DNA of 64,000 nt from Plantactinospora sp. KBS50 (GCF_002285795.1 NZ_CP022961.1:2108001-2172000), one strand, 5' to 3'. Numbered from the stretch's first letter, positions 14,945-24,953 are shown. Program-made: numbers and translations. The notes: generated by a model not told the origin, from the sequence alone.

Positions 14945-15744
14945 GACAGCACCACCGCCACGGCCAGCGCGACGAGCAGCGAGTCCACCCGGTCGAGCAG
15001 CCCGCCGAAGCCGGGCAGCCAGCCGCCGGCGTCCTTGACCCCCGCGCCCCGCTTCACCATCGACTCCAGCAGGTCACCCAGCGGGGCGCCGACGGTCACC
15101 GCGACGGCCAGCGCCGGGGTCAGCGCGCCGAGCAGCGCGAGCACGCCGATCCCGGTGGCCGCACCGGTCAACGTCCCCGCGACCCGCTTGGCCGGGGACA
15201 GCGGCGACAGGGCCGGGCCGCGCAGCAGCCGGCCGCCGCAGAACGCCGCCACGTCCGCCACCGAGACGGCGAAGAACAGCGCGAGGGCGGCCGGGCCGAC
15301 CAGGACCAGTCCGGTGAGCGCCGCGAGCCAGGCCGCGCCGAGCACCCCGTACGCGAGCCGGTGCGCGCCGCGCGCGACGTCGCCGGCCAGCACCGGCACC
15401 AGCCCGACGCCCAGCAGCGCCAGCACCAGCAGCCGGGGGAGGGCGGCCGGTGCCAGCCACGCGCCGACCGGAAGCAGGATCGTCGCGGCGGCCAGGGCCA
15501 CCCGGTCCGGCACCGGCAGCCGGGTCAGCCGGCCGTACTCGGCCGCGCACACCACGCCGATGCCGGCGGCCAGCAGTGCGGCGCCCGGGGCGCCGAGGTA
15601 CAGCGCCCCGCCCACGACCGGGGCGGTGACCGCCCAGGTGCACCAGCGCAGCATCAGTTCACGACGGCGGGACAGCCAGGTGCCCAGACCGCCGGCGCCC
15701 AGCGCCACGGCGACGTACGGGGCGGTGTCCAGGGCGGTGATCAC
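14941..15744 (-). CDS. cdsA: phosphatidate cytidylyltransferase (CdsA family)
   Basis: This 267-residue, very hydrophobic protein has about eight membrane helices. The C-terminal signature is readable as SPLSPAKRVAGTLTGAATG...GDLLESMVKRGAGVKDAGGWLPGFGGLLDRVDSLL, the CdsA motif (S...KR...E..G...G..GD...S..KR..g.KD.g...PGHGG..DR.Ds). Here the usual PGHGG is PGFGG. The reaction converts phosphatidic acid and CTP to CDP-diacylglycerol. It starts at a GTG overlapping the upstream stop (GTGA). With the flanking phosphatidyltransferase and acyltransferase it resembles the E. coli ynbAB pair; the main cellular CdsA may be elsewhere. Confidence 0.85.
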   Translation of the reverse strand: MITALDTAPYVAVALGAGGLGTWLSRRRELMLRWCTWAVTAPVVGGALYLGAPGAALLAAGIGVVCAAEYGRLTRLPVPDRVALAAATILLPVGAWLAPAALPRLLVLALLGVGLVPVLAGDVARGAHRLAYGVLGAAWLAALTGLVLVGPAALALFFAVSVADVAAFCGGRLLRGPALSPLSPAKRVAGTLTGAATGIGVLALLGALTPALAVAVTVGAPLGDLLESMVKRGAGVKDAGGWLPGFGGLLDRVDSLLVALAVAVVLS

Positions 15745-16325
15745 GACGCGCTCCCGAGCAGCGCCCGTACCCGGATCAGCCGCAGCCCGGCGGTGATCGC
15801 CGAGCCGGCGCCGAGCACGGCCACCAGCGGGGTCGCCCAGCCGGTCGCGGCCACGGCGACCAGCAGGGCGCAGCGTTCCGTCTTGCCGACCGGGCCGCCC
15901 TGGATCCGGGGCGCCCCGGCGGCGGCGCCGGCCAGTGCGACCCAGGAGGGTGCGCAGGCCGCCAGCGCGGCGGCGAGGACCAGCACCGGGGGCGCCAGCG
16001 CCGCCGCGCCGGCCAGCGCGGCCAGGTCGGCCAGCCGGTCGCCCAGTTCGTTGGCCACGGCCCCGCGCCGGGTGCTCAGGTTGGCCCGGCGGGCCACCGC
16101 GCCGTCCAGGTTCGCGCAGCCCAGCCGGATCGCGAGCAGGCCGCCGACGAGCAGCGCGGCCGGCAGGCCGGGGCGTAGCAGAGCCAGCGCGGCGCCGGCC
16201 GCCACGGCGGCGCCGACACCGGCGACGGTGAGCGCCACCGGAGGTACCCGGCGGGCGACCAGATGGCGCAGCAGCGGGTCCAACCGGGCGGTGTACCAGG
16301 GTTTCAACGCGTAGAGGCCGTTCAT
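15741..16325 (-). CDS. CDP-alcohol phosphatidyltransferase family protein
   Basis: This is a 194-residue membrane protein starting MNGLYALKPWY. The CDP-alcohol motif D-x2-D-G-x2-A-R-x8-G-x3-D-x3-D appears as ANLDGAVARRANLSTRRGAVANELGD. The second and fourth Asp are kept, the first is Ala and the third is Asn. Canonical members need these Asp residues for metal binding, so it belongs to the divergent NELGD-type subgroup or is catalytically altered. About six helices are predicted. It is first in a tightly overlapped operon with CdsA, an acyltransferase and a small membrane protein, pointing to synthesis of an unusual phospholipid. Confidence 0.75.
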   Translation of the reverse strand: MNGLYALKPWYTARLDPLLRHLVARRVPPVALTVAGVGAAVAAGAALALLRPGLPAALLVGGLLAIRLGCANLDGAVARRANLSTRRGAVANELGDRLADLAALAGAAALAPPVLVLAAALAACAPSWVALAGAAAGAPRIQGGPVGKTERCALLVAVAATGWATPLVAVLGAGSAITAGLRLIRVRALLGSAS

Positions 16326-16513
16326 GCCCCATACCCTCGCGGCAGCGGGCCGGTGGCCACATCCGCGCGCCCACCCGTTGCGGCGGCGCATCCGACCCGG
16401 TACGACCGGGTCACCTCACCCGGGTGCGGCTGGGGTGATTCACCCGGCGCGACCCGGCGCCGCCCGGCCGGCGGCGGTCCCGGGCACGGCCCGGGTGTGG
16501 TCCCGGCGCGGCC

Positions 16514-17194
16514 TCAGCCGGCGGCCGGCGGCGATGGCGGCTCCTCGTCCAGCCCCTGCTGGATGGCGTACCGGACCAGCTCCACCCGGTTGTGCAACTG
16601 GAGCTTCTGGAGCGTGTTCTGGACGTGGTTCTGCACCGTCCGGGGGGAGAGGGTGAGCCGCTGCGCGATCTGCCGGTGGGACAGGCCCTTGGCCACCAGC
16701 CGGAGCACCTCGGTCTCCCGGTCGGTCAGCCGCGGACGTTCCGCGCTGTCGTCGGGGACCGCCGGCTGCGCCGCCAGCCGCCGGTACTCACCCAGCACCA
16801 GGCCGGCGAGCCCGGGGGTGAACACCGCGTCGCCCCCGGCGGTGCGCCGGACCGCGTCGATGAACTCCTCGCGGCCGGCCGACTTGACCAGGTAGCCGCT
16901 CGCGCCGGCCTTGACCGCGTCCAGCACGTCCTGCCGCTCGCCGCTGGCGGACAGCATCAGCACCCGGGTGCCGGGGTGGGCCTCGCGCAGGCCGCTGACC
17001 ACGGCCACCCCGGACAGGTCCGGTAGCTGGAGGTCCAGCACCACCACGTCCGGCGTGGTGGCCCCGGCCAGCCGGATGGCCTGGCGTCCCTCGCCGAGCG
17101 CCGCCACGACCTCGAAGCCCGCCTCGGCGAGGTCACGGGCCACGCTGTCTCTCCACATCGGATGATCGTCGACGACCATGACCCGGATGTTCAC
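16514..17194 (-). CDS. NarL/LuxR-family response regulator (MacR-like)
   Basis: This 226-residue protein has a receiver domain (residues 4-120) with the acidic pair DD at 9-10, the phospho-acceptor Asp in VVLDLQLPD and Lys in YLVKSAG. The LuxR-type HTH at about 155-215 reads LTDRETEVLRLVAKGLSHRQIAQRLTLSPRTVQNHVQNTLQKL. It follows the histidine kinase gene by 5 bp and is certainly its partner. The pair resembles the MacRS system of streptomycetes, which affects morphology and secondary metabolism; whether that holds here is inference. Confidence 0.9.
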   Translation of the reverse strand: MNIRVMVVDDHPMWRDSVARDLAEAGFEVVAALGEGRQAIRLAGATTPDVVVLDLQLPDLSGVAVVSGLREAHPGTRVLMLSASGERQDVLDAVKAGASGYLVKSAGREEFIDAVRRTAGGDAVFTPGLAGLVLGEYRRLAAQPAVPDDSAERPRLTDRETEVLRLVAKGLSHRQIAQRLTLSPRTVQNHVQNTLQKLQLHNRVELVRYAIQQGLDEEPPSPPAAG

Positions 17195-17199
17195 CCGGT

Positions 17200-18372
17200 T
17201 CAGCCTACCGGCGGGCGCGCCCGCGGCACGCGCAGCTCGATCTCGGTGCCCTCGCCGGGCGCCGAGGTGATCGTCACGCTGCCGCCGGCGTCCCGGATCC
17301 GGCCGCGGATCGACTGCGCCACCCCGATCCGGCCGTCCGCCGCCGCCCGCTCCAGCCGTCCCGGGGTGATGCCCGGCCCCTCGTCGCGGATCGTCACGGT
17401 CACCGCGTCCGGCTCGTCCTCGACCAGCACCCAGGCCGGGGCGCTCGGGCCGCAGTGCCGCCGTACGTTGTCCAGCGCCGCCCCCGTGGCCGCGGCGACC
17501 GCGGTGGCGGTGCCGGCCGGCAGGGTGACCGGCTCCGCCGGGGTGGACAGCGACACACCCGGCGCGGCGTACCGGCCGAGTTCGGTGCGCAGGTCGGCGC
17601 CGCCGGCCGGCGGGACCGGCCGGCGGCCGGTGACCAGCTCACGCAGCGCGACCTCCTGGGCGCCGGCCAGCCGGCCCAGTTCGGCCGCCTCGCCGCCGAT
17701 CTCCGTGCCGCGCCGCTGCACCAGGGCCAGCACCTGCAACACCGAGTCGTGGATGCCGCGGGCCAGCCGTTCCCGTTCCCGGGTGGCCGCCTCCAACTCC
17801 ACCGCGCGGCGCAGCCGCTGCCGGGCGTCGACGATCAGCCGGGCCAACTGCCCCATCCCGACCCCCGCGAGCAGCAGCAGCACCGGACCGTTCAGCGTCG
17901 TCTGGGTCAGCCGGTGATGGGTGGCCACGTCGGTGGCGCCGATCAGCAGCGCCGCGGCCACCGCCGGGCGCCGGCCGCCGGCCACCGCCCAGGCCAGCAC
18001 CGGACCGGCCATCCAGGCCGACGGCGGCACCGGGGGCCGGCCCGGACCCATCGCGGCGGCGCCCGCGGCCAGCGGGGTGAGCAGCAGGCAGCCGACGGTG
18101 ACCACCAGGTCGACGGCCAGCAACGGGCGCCGGCGCCGGGTCGCCGTGTACGCCGGCACGGCCACCGCCGTCCAGACCCCCATCACGGCCAGTTCGGCCC
18201 AGACCAGCCACGGATGCCGGTACGCCCCGGCGTTGACCGCGGCGGTCAGCGCGACGTACCCGAACGAACCGATCCGGAACACCGCGATGGCCCGCCACAG
18301 CGGCACGTCGTACGCCTCGGTCGGCTCCCCGGCGGCGCCGGTCCCGGCGACCTCGCGGTCGGACCCGTCCAT
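17200..18372 (-). CDS. MacS-type sensor histidine kinase
   Basis: This 390-residue protein starts at an ATG with AGGAGG upstream; the longer frame is not needed. The N-terminus has five to six membrane helices (residues about 25-185), typical of the MacS/DUF5931 sensor module. The dimerisation helix follows with ERERLARGIHDSVLQVLALVQRR, where His is the phosphorylation site (HisKA_3 type). The ATPase domain shows LDNVRRHC (N box), TVTIRDEGPGI (G1) and GRIGVAQSIRGRI. The response regulator lies 5 bp downstream. The signal sensed is unknown; a membrane-intrinsic stimulus is likely because there is no large extracellular domain. Confidence 0.88.
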   Translation of the reverse strand: MDGSDREVAGTGAAGEPTEAYDVPLWRAIAVFRIGSFGYVALTAAVNAGAYRHPWLVWAELAVMGVWTAVAVPAYTATRRRRPLLAVDLVVTVGCLLLTPLAAGAAAMGPGRPPVPPSAWMAGPVLAWAVAGGRRPAVAAALLIGATDVATHHRLTQTTLNGPVLLLLAGVGMGQLARLIVDARQRLRRAVELEAATRERERLARGIHDSVLQVLALVQRRGTEIGGEAAELGRLAGAQEVALRELVTGRRPVPPAGGADLRTELGRYAAPGVSLSTPAEPVTLPAGTATAVAAATGAALDNVRRHCGPSAPAWVLVEDEPDAVTVTIRDEGPGITPGRLERAAADGRIGVAQSIRGRIRDAGGSVTITSAPGEGTEIELRVPRARPPVG

Positions 18373-18502
18373 CCCTGCCTCCTGTCGCTCCGGCCTCGAA
18401 CTATAGAAAGCGCCGTCCGGCCGGCCGCGAGGTGCGCGGCCGGCCGTGCCCGATCGCGCGGCGGGTTGACCGGGCGTCCCGATCCGGCCAGGGTTGGTGA
18501 CC

Positions 18503-19459
18503 ATGAGCGGGGACGACACGCGGGACGGGGTGCCGCTGACCAACCTCGACCAGCCGCTGTTCGCCGATGCCGGGGCGACCAAGCGGGACCTCGTGGACTA
18601 CCTGGACGGCATCCGCGACCAGATCCTGCCCCACCTGCGCGACCGGCCGCTGTCGGTGCTGCGGGTGCTGCGCGGCCAGCCGCCGTTCATGCAGAAGAAC
18701 CTGCCGAAGTACACCCCCGACTGGGTGCGGCGGGTGCCGGTCTGGGCGGAGGCGTCGCGCCGGGAGATCTCGTACGCGCTCTGCGACGACCGCCGGACGC
18801 TGCTCTGGTTCGCCAACCAGCGGGCCGTGGAGTACCACCCCACGCTGAGCCGGGCCGGTTCGCCGCAGCACCCCACCCACCTCGTGCTCGACCTCGACCC
18901 GCCGGCCGGCGCCGCCTTCCCGGCCGTGGTCGCCGCCGCGGGGCTGGTCCGGCAGGCGCTGCGGGACGCCGGGCTCAGCGGCGCGGTCAAGACCAGCGGC
19001 GCGAAGGGCGTACACGTCGTGGTGCCGGTGCACGAGCAGGCCACCGCGGAGGAGATGGCGGCGGCCACCCGGGCGCTCGCGGCCCGGGCCGAGCGGCTCG
19101 ACCCCGGGCTGGCCACCACCGCGTTCGTGCTGGCCGACCGGGGCGGCCGGGTGTTCCTCGACTCCACCCGGGCGTACGGGGCGACGGTGGTCGCCGCGTA
19201 CAGTCCGCGGATCCGGCCCGGCACCCCGGTCTCGTTCCCGGTGGCCTGGGACGACCTGCCGGACGTGACCCCGGCCGACTTCACCCTGCACACCGCCCCC
19301 GGGCTGCTCGCCGGCCGGGACCGGTGGGCGCAGATGCTGCCGGAGCCGCAGCCGTTGCCGGCGGACCTGGTCGAGGAGGGCCGGACCATCCCGGTGGCCC
19401 GGGTGCAGGCCATGCACGAGGGCAGGCGGCGGGCCCGGGAGCGGCGCGCGCAGGGCTGA
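18503..19459 (+). CDS. LigD-type NHEJ polymerase/primase
   Basis: This is a 318-residue stand-alone LigD polymerase domain. Visible motifs: HLVLDLDPPAG (catalytic D-x-D), TSGAKGVHVVVPV (SGxKGxH nucleotide-binding), GRVFLDSTRAYGATVVAAYSPR and PVAWDDL near the C-terminus. It lacks the ligase and phosphoesterase parts of full LigD, as is usual in actinobacteria that encode separate proteins. The role is filling or extending ends with ribonucleotides during Ku-dependent end joining. No ku or ligase gene lies in the window. The ATG at 18503 is preferred to GTG or TTG codons just upstream. Confidence 0.85.
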   Translation: MSGDDTRDGVPLTNLDQPLFADAGATKRDLVDYLDGIRDQILPHLRDRPLSVLRVLRGQPPFMQKNLPKYTPDWVRRVPVWAEASRREISYALCDDRRTLLWFANQRAVEYHPTLSRAGSPQHPTHLVLDLDPPAGAAFPAVVAAAGLVRQALRDAGLSGAVKTSGAKGVHVVVPVHEQATAEEMAAATRALAARAERLDPGLATTAFVLADRGGRVFLDSTRAYGATVVAAYSPRIRPGTPVSFPVAWDDLPDVTPADFTLHTAPGLLAGRDRWAQMLPEPQPLPADLVEEGRTIPVARVQAMHEGRRRARERRAQG

Positions 19460-19492
19460 CCCGAGCGGGCCGCGGTGTCGGGGACACCGGGC

Positions 19493-21723
19493 ATGATGGT
19501 CGGCGTGACCGCGCCCGCCCGTCCGCCCGCCGCCGAGCTGGAGGCGGTGCTGGAGCGCCTGACGTACGTCAACGAGGAGACCGGGTACACGGTGGCCCGG
19601 GTCGCCACCGGCCGCGGCTCCAACCTGCTGACCGCGGTCGGGGCGCTGCTCGGGGCGCAGCCGGGGAGAGCCTGCGGCTGGTGGGGCGCTGGTCCTCGCA
19701 CCCCCGGTTCGGCCGGCAGTTCGAGGTCGAGTCGTACACCACCGTGCTGCCGGCCACCATCCAGGGCATCCGGCGCTACCTCGGGTCCGGCCTGGTCAAG
19801 GGGATCGGGCCGGTCTTCGCCGAACGCATCGTGGAGCACTTCGGCCTGGCCACCCTGGACGTCATCGAGCAGCAGCCGGCCCGCCTGGTCGAGGTGCCGG
19901 GGCTGGGTCCGAAGCGGACCGCGAAGATCACCGCGGCGTGGGCCGAGCAGAAGGTCATCAAGGAGGTGATGGTCTTCCTCCAGGGCGTCGGCGTGTCGAC
20001 CTCGGTGGCGGTGCGGATCTTCAAGGAGTACGGCGAACGCTCCATCGAGGTGGTCCGCAAGGAGCCCTACCGGCTGGCCGCGGACGTCTGGGGGATCGGC
20101 TTCAAGACGGCCGACACCATCGCGCAGGCCGTCGGGATCCCGCACGACAGCCCCGAGCGGGCCAAGGCCGGCCTGCGGTACGCGCTGTCCGAGGCCACCG
20201 ATTCGGGCGGGCACTGCTACCTGCCGGCGCCGCAGCTGGTGGCCGACGCCACCAGGATTCTCAGCGTTCCGGCGGACCTCGTCGAGCGCTGCCTCGACGA
20301 CCTCGTCGCCGAGGAGGGCGTGGTCCGGGAGGACCTGCCGGGCGGCGACGGACAGCCACCCGTGCCCGCGATCTACCTGGTCCCGTTCCACCGCGCCGAG
20401 CGTGCCCTGGCCGGCGCCCTGACCCGGCTGCTGACCGAGCCGGCCGACCGGCTGCCGCAGTTCGCCGACGTGGCCTGGGACCGGGCGCTGCGCTGGCTGC
20501 GCGCCCGCACCGGGGCGGACCTGGCGCCCGAACAGGAACAGGCGGTCCGGCTCGCGCTCACCGCGAAGGTCGCGGTGCTCACCGGCGGACCGGGCTGCGG
20601 CAAGAGCTTCACCGTCCGCTCGGTGGTGGAGCTGGCCGTGGCCAAGCGGGCGAAGGTGGTGCTGGCCGCCCCCACCGGCCGGGCCGCGAAGCGGCTCGCC
20701 GAGCTGACCGGCCACCCGGCGGCCACCGTGCACCGGCTGCTGAAGCTGAAGCCCGGCGGGGACGCCAGCTACGACCGGGACAACCCGCTGGACGTCGACC
20801 TGCTGGTGGTCGACGAGTCGTCCATGCTGGACCTCATCCTGGCCAACAAGCTGGTCAAGGCCGTACCGCCCGGCGGGCACCTGCTGCTGGTCGGCGACGT
20901 CGACCAGCTCCCGTCGGTGGGCGCCGGCGAGGTGCTGCGCGACCTGCTCGCGGCCGACGCGGTGCCGCGGGTCCGGCTGACCCGCGTGTTCCGGCAGGCC
21001 GCGGAGTCCGGGGTGGTGACCAACGCGCACCGGATCAACGCGGGCCGCCCGCCGGTCACCCAGGGACTCGCCGACTTCTTCCTCTTCCCCTGCGAGGACA
21101 CCGACGCCGCCGCGGCGCTGACCGTGGACGTGGCCTGCGCCCGCGTACCGGCCCGGTTCGGCCTCGACCCGCGCCGCGACATCCAGGTGCTCGCCCCGAT
21201 GCACCGCGGCGCGGCCGGCGCCGGCACGCTGAACACGCTGTTGCAGGAGCGCCTCACCCCGCACCGGGAGACCGTTCCGGAACGGCGGATGGGCGGCCGG
21301 GTGTTCCGGCCCGGCGACAAGGTCACGCAGATCCGCAACAACTACGACAAGGGCGCGGCCGGCGTCTTCAACGGCACCGTCGGCGTCGTCACGGCCGTCT
21401 CCCCCGAGGAGCAGAACCTCACCGTACGCACCGACGAGGACGAGCTGATCGGGTACGACTTCGACGAGCTGGACGAGCTGTCCCATGCCTACGCGATGAC
21501 GATCCACCGGTCGCAGGGCTCCGAGTACCCGGCCGTGGTGATCCCGCTGACCACCAGCGCCTGGGTGATGCTCCAGCGCAACCTGCTCTACACCGCGGTC
21601 ACCCGGGCGAAGCGGCTCGTGGTGCTCGTCGGCTCCCGGCGGGCGCTGGCCGCCGCCGTCCGCACGGTCGGGTCCGGTCGCCGGCACACCGCGCTGGCGT
21701 ACCGGCTGCGCCCGGACCGCTGA
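19493..21723 (+). pseudogene. recD2: RecD2-type SF1B DNA helicase, single frameshift
   Basis: The N-terminus is in one frame (AELEAVLERLTYVNEETGYTVARVATGRG...VGALLGAQPG), the remainder in another (ESLRLVGRWSSHPRFGRQFEVESYTTVLPATIQGIRRYLGSGLVKGIGP...). The break is at the G4 run 19663-19666; one more G restores a seamless protein of about 743 residues, normal for RecD2. The helicase part is complete: HhH-like repeats (VPGLGPKRTAKI), Walker A GGPGCGKS, Walker B LLVVDESSMLD, VGDVDQLPSVGAG, and C-terminal TIHRSQGSEYPAV and LLYTAVTRAK. It unwinds DNA 5' to 3' in repair. Probably functional in the organism and broken only by a base-calling error. Confidence 0.85.
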
Positions 21724-21930
21724 CCGGCGCGGTGTTCGCGGCGCGGGTCGGTTGCGGGCGTGAGCCTGCGGATGACGTCCGGGCGCGGGTGGCGGTCCGG
21801 CCCGGTGCTGCGCACGATCGTTCAAGACAGCGGGGGCGTGCGGCGGCTACAACGGTGTCCGCGCCGCCCGATGGCCGCCGTCCAACCGCGGCGGCCGGGC
21901 CCGGTGGTGCGACGTCGCGGGAGGTGCCCG

Positions 21931-22908
21931 GTGGACCTCGGCTTTCTCGGCCTGGGGGTGATGGGTCAGCCGATGGCCCTGCACCTGGTGCGGGCGGGGG
22001 TACGGCTGCACGTGTGGAACCGGTCGGCGCCCGGCCTGGCCCGGCTGGTGGACGCGGGCGCGCTGGCCGCGCCGGACCCGGCCGCCGTGTTCGAGCGCGC
22101 GGACGTGGTGCTGGTGATGCTGGCCAACGAGACGGCCATCGACGCGGTGCTGGCCCGCGGCACACCCCGGTTCGCGGCCATGGTGGCGGGCCGCACGGTG
22201 GTGCACATGGGCACCACGTCCCCGGCGTACTCCCGGGGGCTGGGCGCCGACGTGCGCTCGGCCGGCGGCGAGTACGTGGAGGCGCCGGTCTCCGGCTCGC
22301 GCGGCCCGGCCGAGGCGGGCAACCTGGTGGCGATGGTGGCCGGGACCGAGGCCGCGGTGGCCCGGGTACGGCCGCTGCTCGACCCGATGTGCGCGCAGAC
22401 CGTGCCGTGCGGTGCGGTCCCCGGGGCGCTGCTGACCAAGCTGGCGGTCAACCTGTTCCTGATCACCATGGTCACCGGGCTGGCCGAGGCCGTGCACTTC
22501 GCCGACCGGGCCGGGGTCGACCTGCACACCCTGGTCTCGGTGCTGGATGCCGGCCCGATGGCCAGCGTCGTGTCCCGGGGCAAGGCGGCCAAGCTGCGCG
22601 ACGGCGACTTCGACGTGCAGGCCGCGGTCCGGGACGTGCTGTACAACAACCGGCTGATCGTGGACGCGGCCCGTTCGGCCGGCGCCGCCGCACCGCTGCT
22701 GGACGTCTGCCACCGGCTGTTCACCGAGACCGTGCGGCTCGGGCACGGTCAGCTCGACATGGCGGCCGTGGTGCGTGCCATCGAGGCCGCCGATCCGGCG
22801 GCCGGTGCCGTAGACCCGGCCGCCGGTGCCGTAGACCCGGCGGCCGACGCCGCCGATGCGGCGGGTCCGGTCGCCGCCGCCGTCCAGGAGGACGGGGTGA
22901 GCCCGTAG
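21931..22908 (+). CDS. beta-hydroxyacid dehydrogenase (3-hydroxyisobutyrate dehydrogenase family)
   Basis: This 325-residue protein starts at a GTG with GGGAGG 9 nt upstream. Rossmann motif [14 protein letters not shown] (residues 3-16), substrate motif [16 protein letters not shown] and catalytic Lys in [13 protein letters not shown]. The all-alpha C-terminal domain follows. It should oxidise a small 3-hydroxy acid with NAD(P). The last 45 residues are a low-complexity tail ([14 protein letters not shown]...) made of 21-bp repeats. This tail runs for 160 bp across the end of the convergent AraC gene, so the two genes share coding DNA on opposite strands. Confidence 0.82.
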   Translation: MDLGFLGLGVMGQPMALHLVRAGVRLHVWNRSAPGLARLVDAGALAAPDPAAVFERADVVLVMLANETAIDAVLARGTPRFAAMVAGRTVVHMGTTSPAYSRGLGADVRSAGGEYVEAPVSGSRGPAEAGNLVAMVAGTEAAVARVRPLLDPMCAQTVPCGAVPGALLTKLAVNLFLITMVTGLAEAVHFADRAGVDLHTLVSVLDAGPMASVVSRGKAAKLRDGDFDVQAAVRDVLYNNRLIVDAARSAGAAAPLLDVCHRLFTETVRLGHGQLDMAAVVRAIEAADPAAGAVDPAAGAVDPAADAADAAGPVAAAVQEDGVSP

Positions 22909-23804
22909 GCCCGCTTGAACATCCGGGTCAGGTGGCTCTGGTCGGCGAACCCGGCCGCCGCCGCGACCTCGCGCAGCGGGACGCCGGCCCGCATCAGCAC
23001 CCGAGCCCGGTCGAGTTGCCGCAGCGTGCGGAACCGGCTGGGACTGGTGCCGAAGGCCGCCCGGAACTGTCGCGCCACCGTCCAGCGGTCAAGCCCGGTG
23101 ACCCGCTCCAGTTCCGCGGCCGGGTGCGCGACGGTCGGGTCGGCGAGGATCAGGTCCCGGACCCGGGACACGGCCGCCACCGCGAGGCCGGACCGCCGGG
23201 CCACCGCCCCGACGGGCAGCGGTGCTGACCGCGTCGCCCCGGCGGGCAGCGGTGCTGGCCGTGCCGCCCCGGCGGGCAGCGGTCGCGACCGCCCCGGCCG
23301 CGCCGCGGCGTGCCGGGTGAGCAGGTCGGTGACCGCCACCACCAGCTCCACGCGTTCCACCTCGTCCAGCGGACGGTCCAGGTCGGCGAGCCAGCCGGTC
23401 AGTCCGGGCGCCGCGGGCCGGGGGCGGACCACGGGATCCGGGACGAACGGCAGCGGCGCCCCGCCCAAGGACTCCCGGACGAGCGCCGGATCGAGGTAGA
23501 TGATCCGGTAGCCGAAGCCCTCGTCGGTGCCGGCGGCGCCGTCGTGTACCTCGTCCGGGTGCAGCACGTGCCACTCACCGGGCAGGCAGTGCCGGCGCTC
23601 GCCCCGGTAGCGGAACGTCTGCACCCCGCGCAGCGTCACGCCGATCGCGTACGTGTCGTGCCGGTGCGGGGCGAACGCCTCGCCGCGCAGCGAGGCCGCG
23701 AGCCGCTCAATCCCGGCGGCGTCCGCGCCGAACCGGAGCCGCAGACCCGGCGCGTCCGGCCCGGTGGGCAGGTGGCCTCGCAGCAGGTCGCGGTCCGTCG
23801 ACAT
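22749..23804 (-). CDS. AraC-family transcriptional regulator
   Basis: This is a 351-residue protein. The N-terminal cupin-like AraC ligand domain ([46 protein letters not shown]) is followed by a repetitive linker ([22 protein letters not shown]) and the HTH region, [71 protein letters not shown]. The Ala/Ser/Thr-rich C-terminal tail overlaps the dehydrogenase gene end by 160 bp. The ligand is unknown; the convergent dehydrogenase is a plausible but unproven target. Confidence 0.85.
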   Translation of the reverse strand: MSTDRDLLRGHLPTGPDAPGLRLRFGADAAGIERLAASLRGEAFAPHRHDTYAIGVTLRGVQTFRYRGERRHCLPGEWHVLHPDEVHDGAAGTDEGFGYRIIYLDPALVRESLGGAPLPFVPDPVVRPRPAAPGLTGWLADLDRPLDEVERVELVVAVTDLLTRHAAARPGRSRPLPAGAARPAPLPAGATRSAPLPVGAVARRSGLAVAAVSRVRDLILADPTVAHPAAELERVTGLDRWTVARQFRAAFGTSPSRFRTLRQLDRARVLMRAGVPLREVAAAAGFADQSHLTRMFKRAYGLTPSSWTAAATGPAASAASAAGSTAPAAGSTAPAAGSAASMARTTAAMSS

Positions 23805-23886
23805 CCTGCCCAGGGTAGGAACACCGGGACCGGTACGGCGAGGGCCACCTCGGCGCCGGTGGCGTGCCGTGCCGCGCGGGGCGGGG

Positions 23887-24417
23887 TCAGCGGTGCCGGG
23901 CGAGGAAGTCGGCCAGCACCTCGCTGTGGGTGGAGAACGCCAGCTCGGCCGGCTCGGTGAGGACCAGCCACTCCGTCGACTCGGCGGTGGGCCGGGACGG
24001 TGGCAGCCCGTCGAAGGGCACCTCCGGCAGCTCGCCGAAGATCATCAGCGAGCCGCCGTACGGGGCACTCAGCACCGTGTACAGCCGTACCGTGGCGGCG
24101 TCGGCCACCAGGGTCGTCTCCTCCAGCAGCTCGCGGACCAGCGCGTCGCGCCAGTCCTCGCCGTACTCGATGAAGCCGCCGGGCAGCGACAGCAGCCCGC
24201 GGCCCGGCTCGATGTCCCGGCGCTGCACGACCACGCCGAGCCCGTCGTCGGTGCGTACCGGCAGCACGGCGACCGCCACGGGCAGCGGGTTGCGCCAGAC
24301 GAGTTGGCCACAGGCGCCGCAATCCCGGGGCCAACCGGCGTCGGCCGGGTAGGCGGTGCCGCAGTAGGAGCAGTGCGAGTACGGGGCGCCGGTCACGCCG
24401 CACGACGATACCTGCAC
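23887..24417 (-). CDS. NUDIX hydrolase with N-terminal zinc ribbon
   Basis: This is a 176-residue protein. The N-terminus holds two Cys pairs, CSYCG and CGACG (spacing 15), a zinc ribbon of the type found in NudC-like and other NUDIX proteins. The Nudix box reads GGFIEYGEDWRDALVRELLEET (G-x5-E-x7-RE-x2-EE), intact for Mg-dependent pyrophosphohydrolysis. The substrate cannot be told; nucleoside diphosphate derivatives or NAD(H)-like molecules are usual. It stands alone on the minus strand between the AraC and PspC genes. Confidence 0.85.
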   Translation of the reverse strand: MQVSSCGVTGAPYSHCSYCGTAYPADAGWPRDCGACGQLVWRNPLPVAVAVLPVRTDDGLGVVVQRRDIEPGRGLLSLPGGFIEYGEDWRDALVRELLEETTLVADAATVRLYTVLSAPYGGSLMIFGELPEVPFDGLPPSRPTAESTEWLVLTEPAELAFSTHSEVLADFLARHR

Positions 24418-24492
24418 CGCGCCGGTGGGGAAGGCCCCTGTTCCGGCGGCGGCGTTCCGGCGGCGGTTCGACCCGGCCCGCCGGCCGCCCCC

Positions 24493-24756
24493 TCAGGCGG
24501 CGGGCGGGGCCGTCCAGTTGGTCGGTCCGGTGGTGCCCGACACCTCGGTCTCGGAAGGCATCAGGATCCACAGGATCGGATAGATCAGGAACTGGCTGCC
24601 GGGGATCAGCAACAGCACGATCACGAACAGCAGCCGGGCCGGCCACGGTTCGATGCCGAACCGCCGGCCGAGGCCGGCGCAGACCCCGCCGAGTACCCGG
24701 CCGTCACGCGGCCGGACCAGACCCTGCCGGTGGAACGAGTCGTGCACGGTGTCCAT
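24493..24756 (-). CDS. PspC-domain membrane protein
   Basis: This is an 87-residue protein. The PspC signature RDGRVLGGVCAGLGRRFGIEPWPARLLFVIVLLL spans residues 17-50, with an amphipathic segment and then hydrophobic helices to IPGSQFLIYPILWILMP. Small actinobacterial PspC proteins act in envelope-stress signalling or membrane binding. A GGAGAAAGCGGGAAACC stretch precedes the ATG. It is monocistronic and divergent from the macrodomain gene. Confidence 0.85.
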   Translation of the reverse strand: MDTVHDSFHRQGLVRPRDGRVLGGVCAGLGRRFGIEPWPARLLFVIVLLLIPGSQFLIYPILWILMPSETEVSGTTGPTNWTAPPAA

Positions 24757-24953
24757 GGTTTCCCGCTTTCTCCGGTGAACTCTTCCCCTCCAGAATCCCG
24801 CCGTGCGGGCCGGCTGGCATCGGGACCGACCCCCGAGCCTTCCCGGATCCCTCACCCGGGCCGAACCTCGGGGTAACTCCCGTTCGCGCCCAGCGCGTGC
24901 GTTGATGTCAGACCGGGGTGGTACTACGAGGAAAGCCAGGGGGGAGGTCTCCG

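Noticed and set aside
17455-21723. A single 1422-codon frame reaching from the kinase region into RecD2
   Set aside because: Only the part from about 19660 on is RecD2. The earlier part is antisense to the histidine kinase and out of frame with the LigD gene. It stays open because of high GC.
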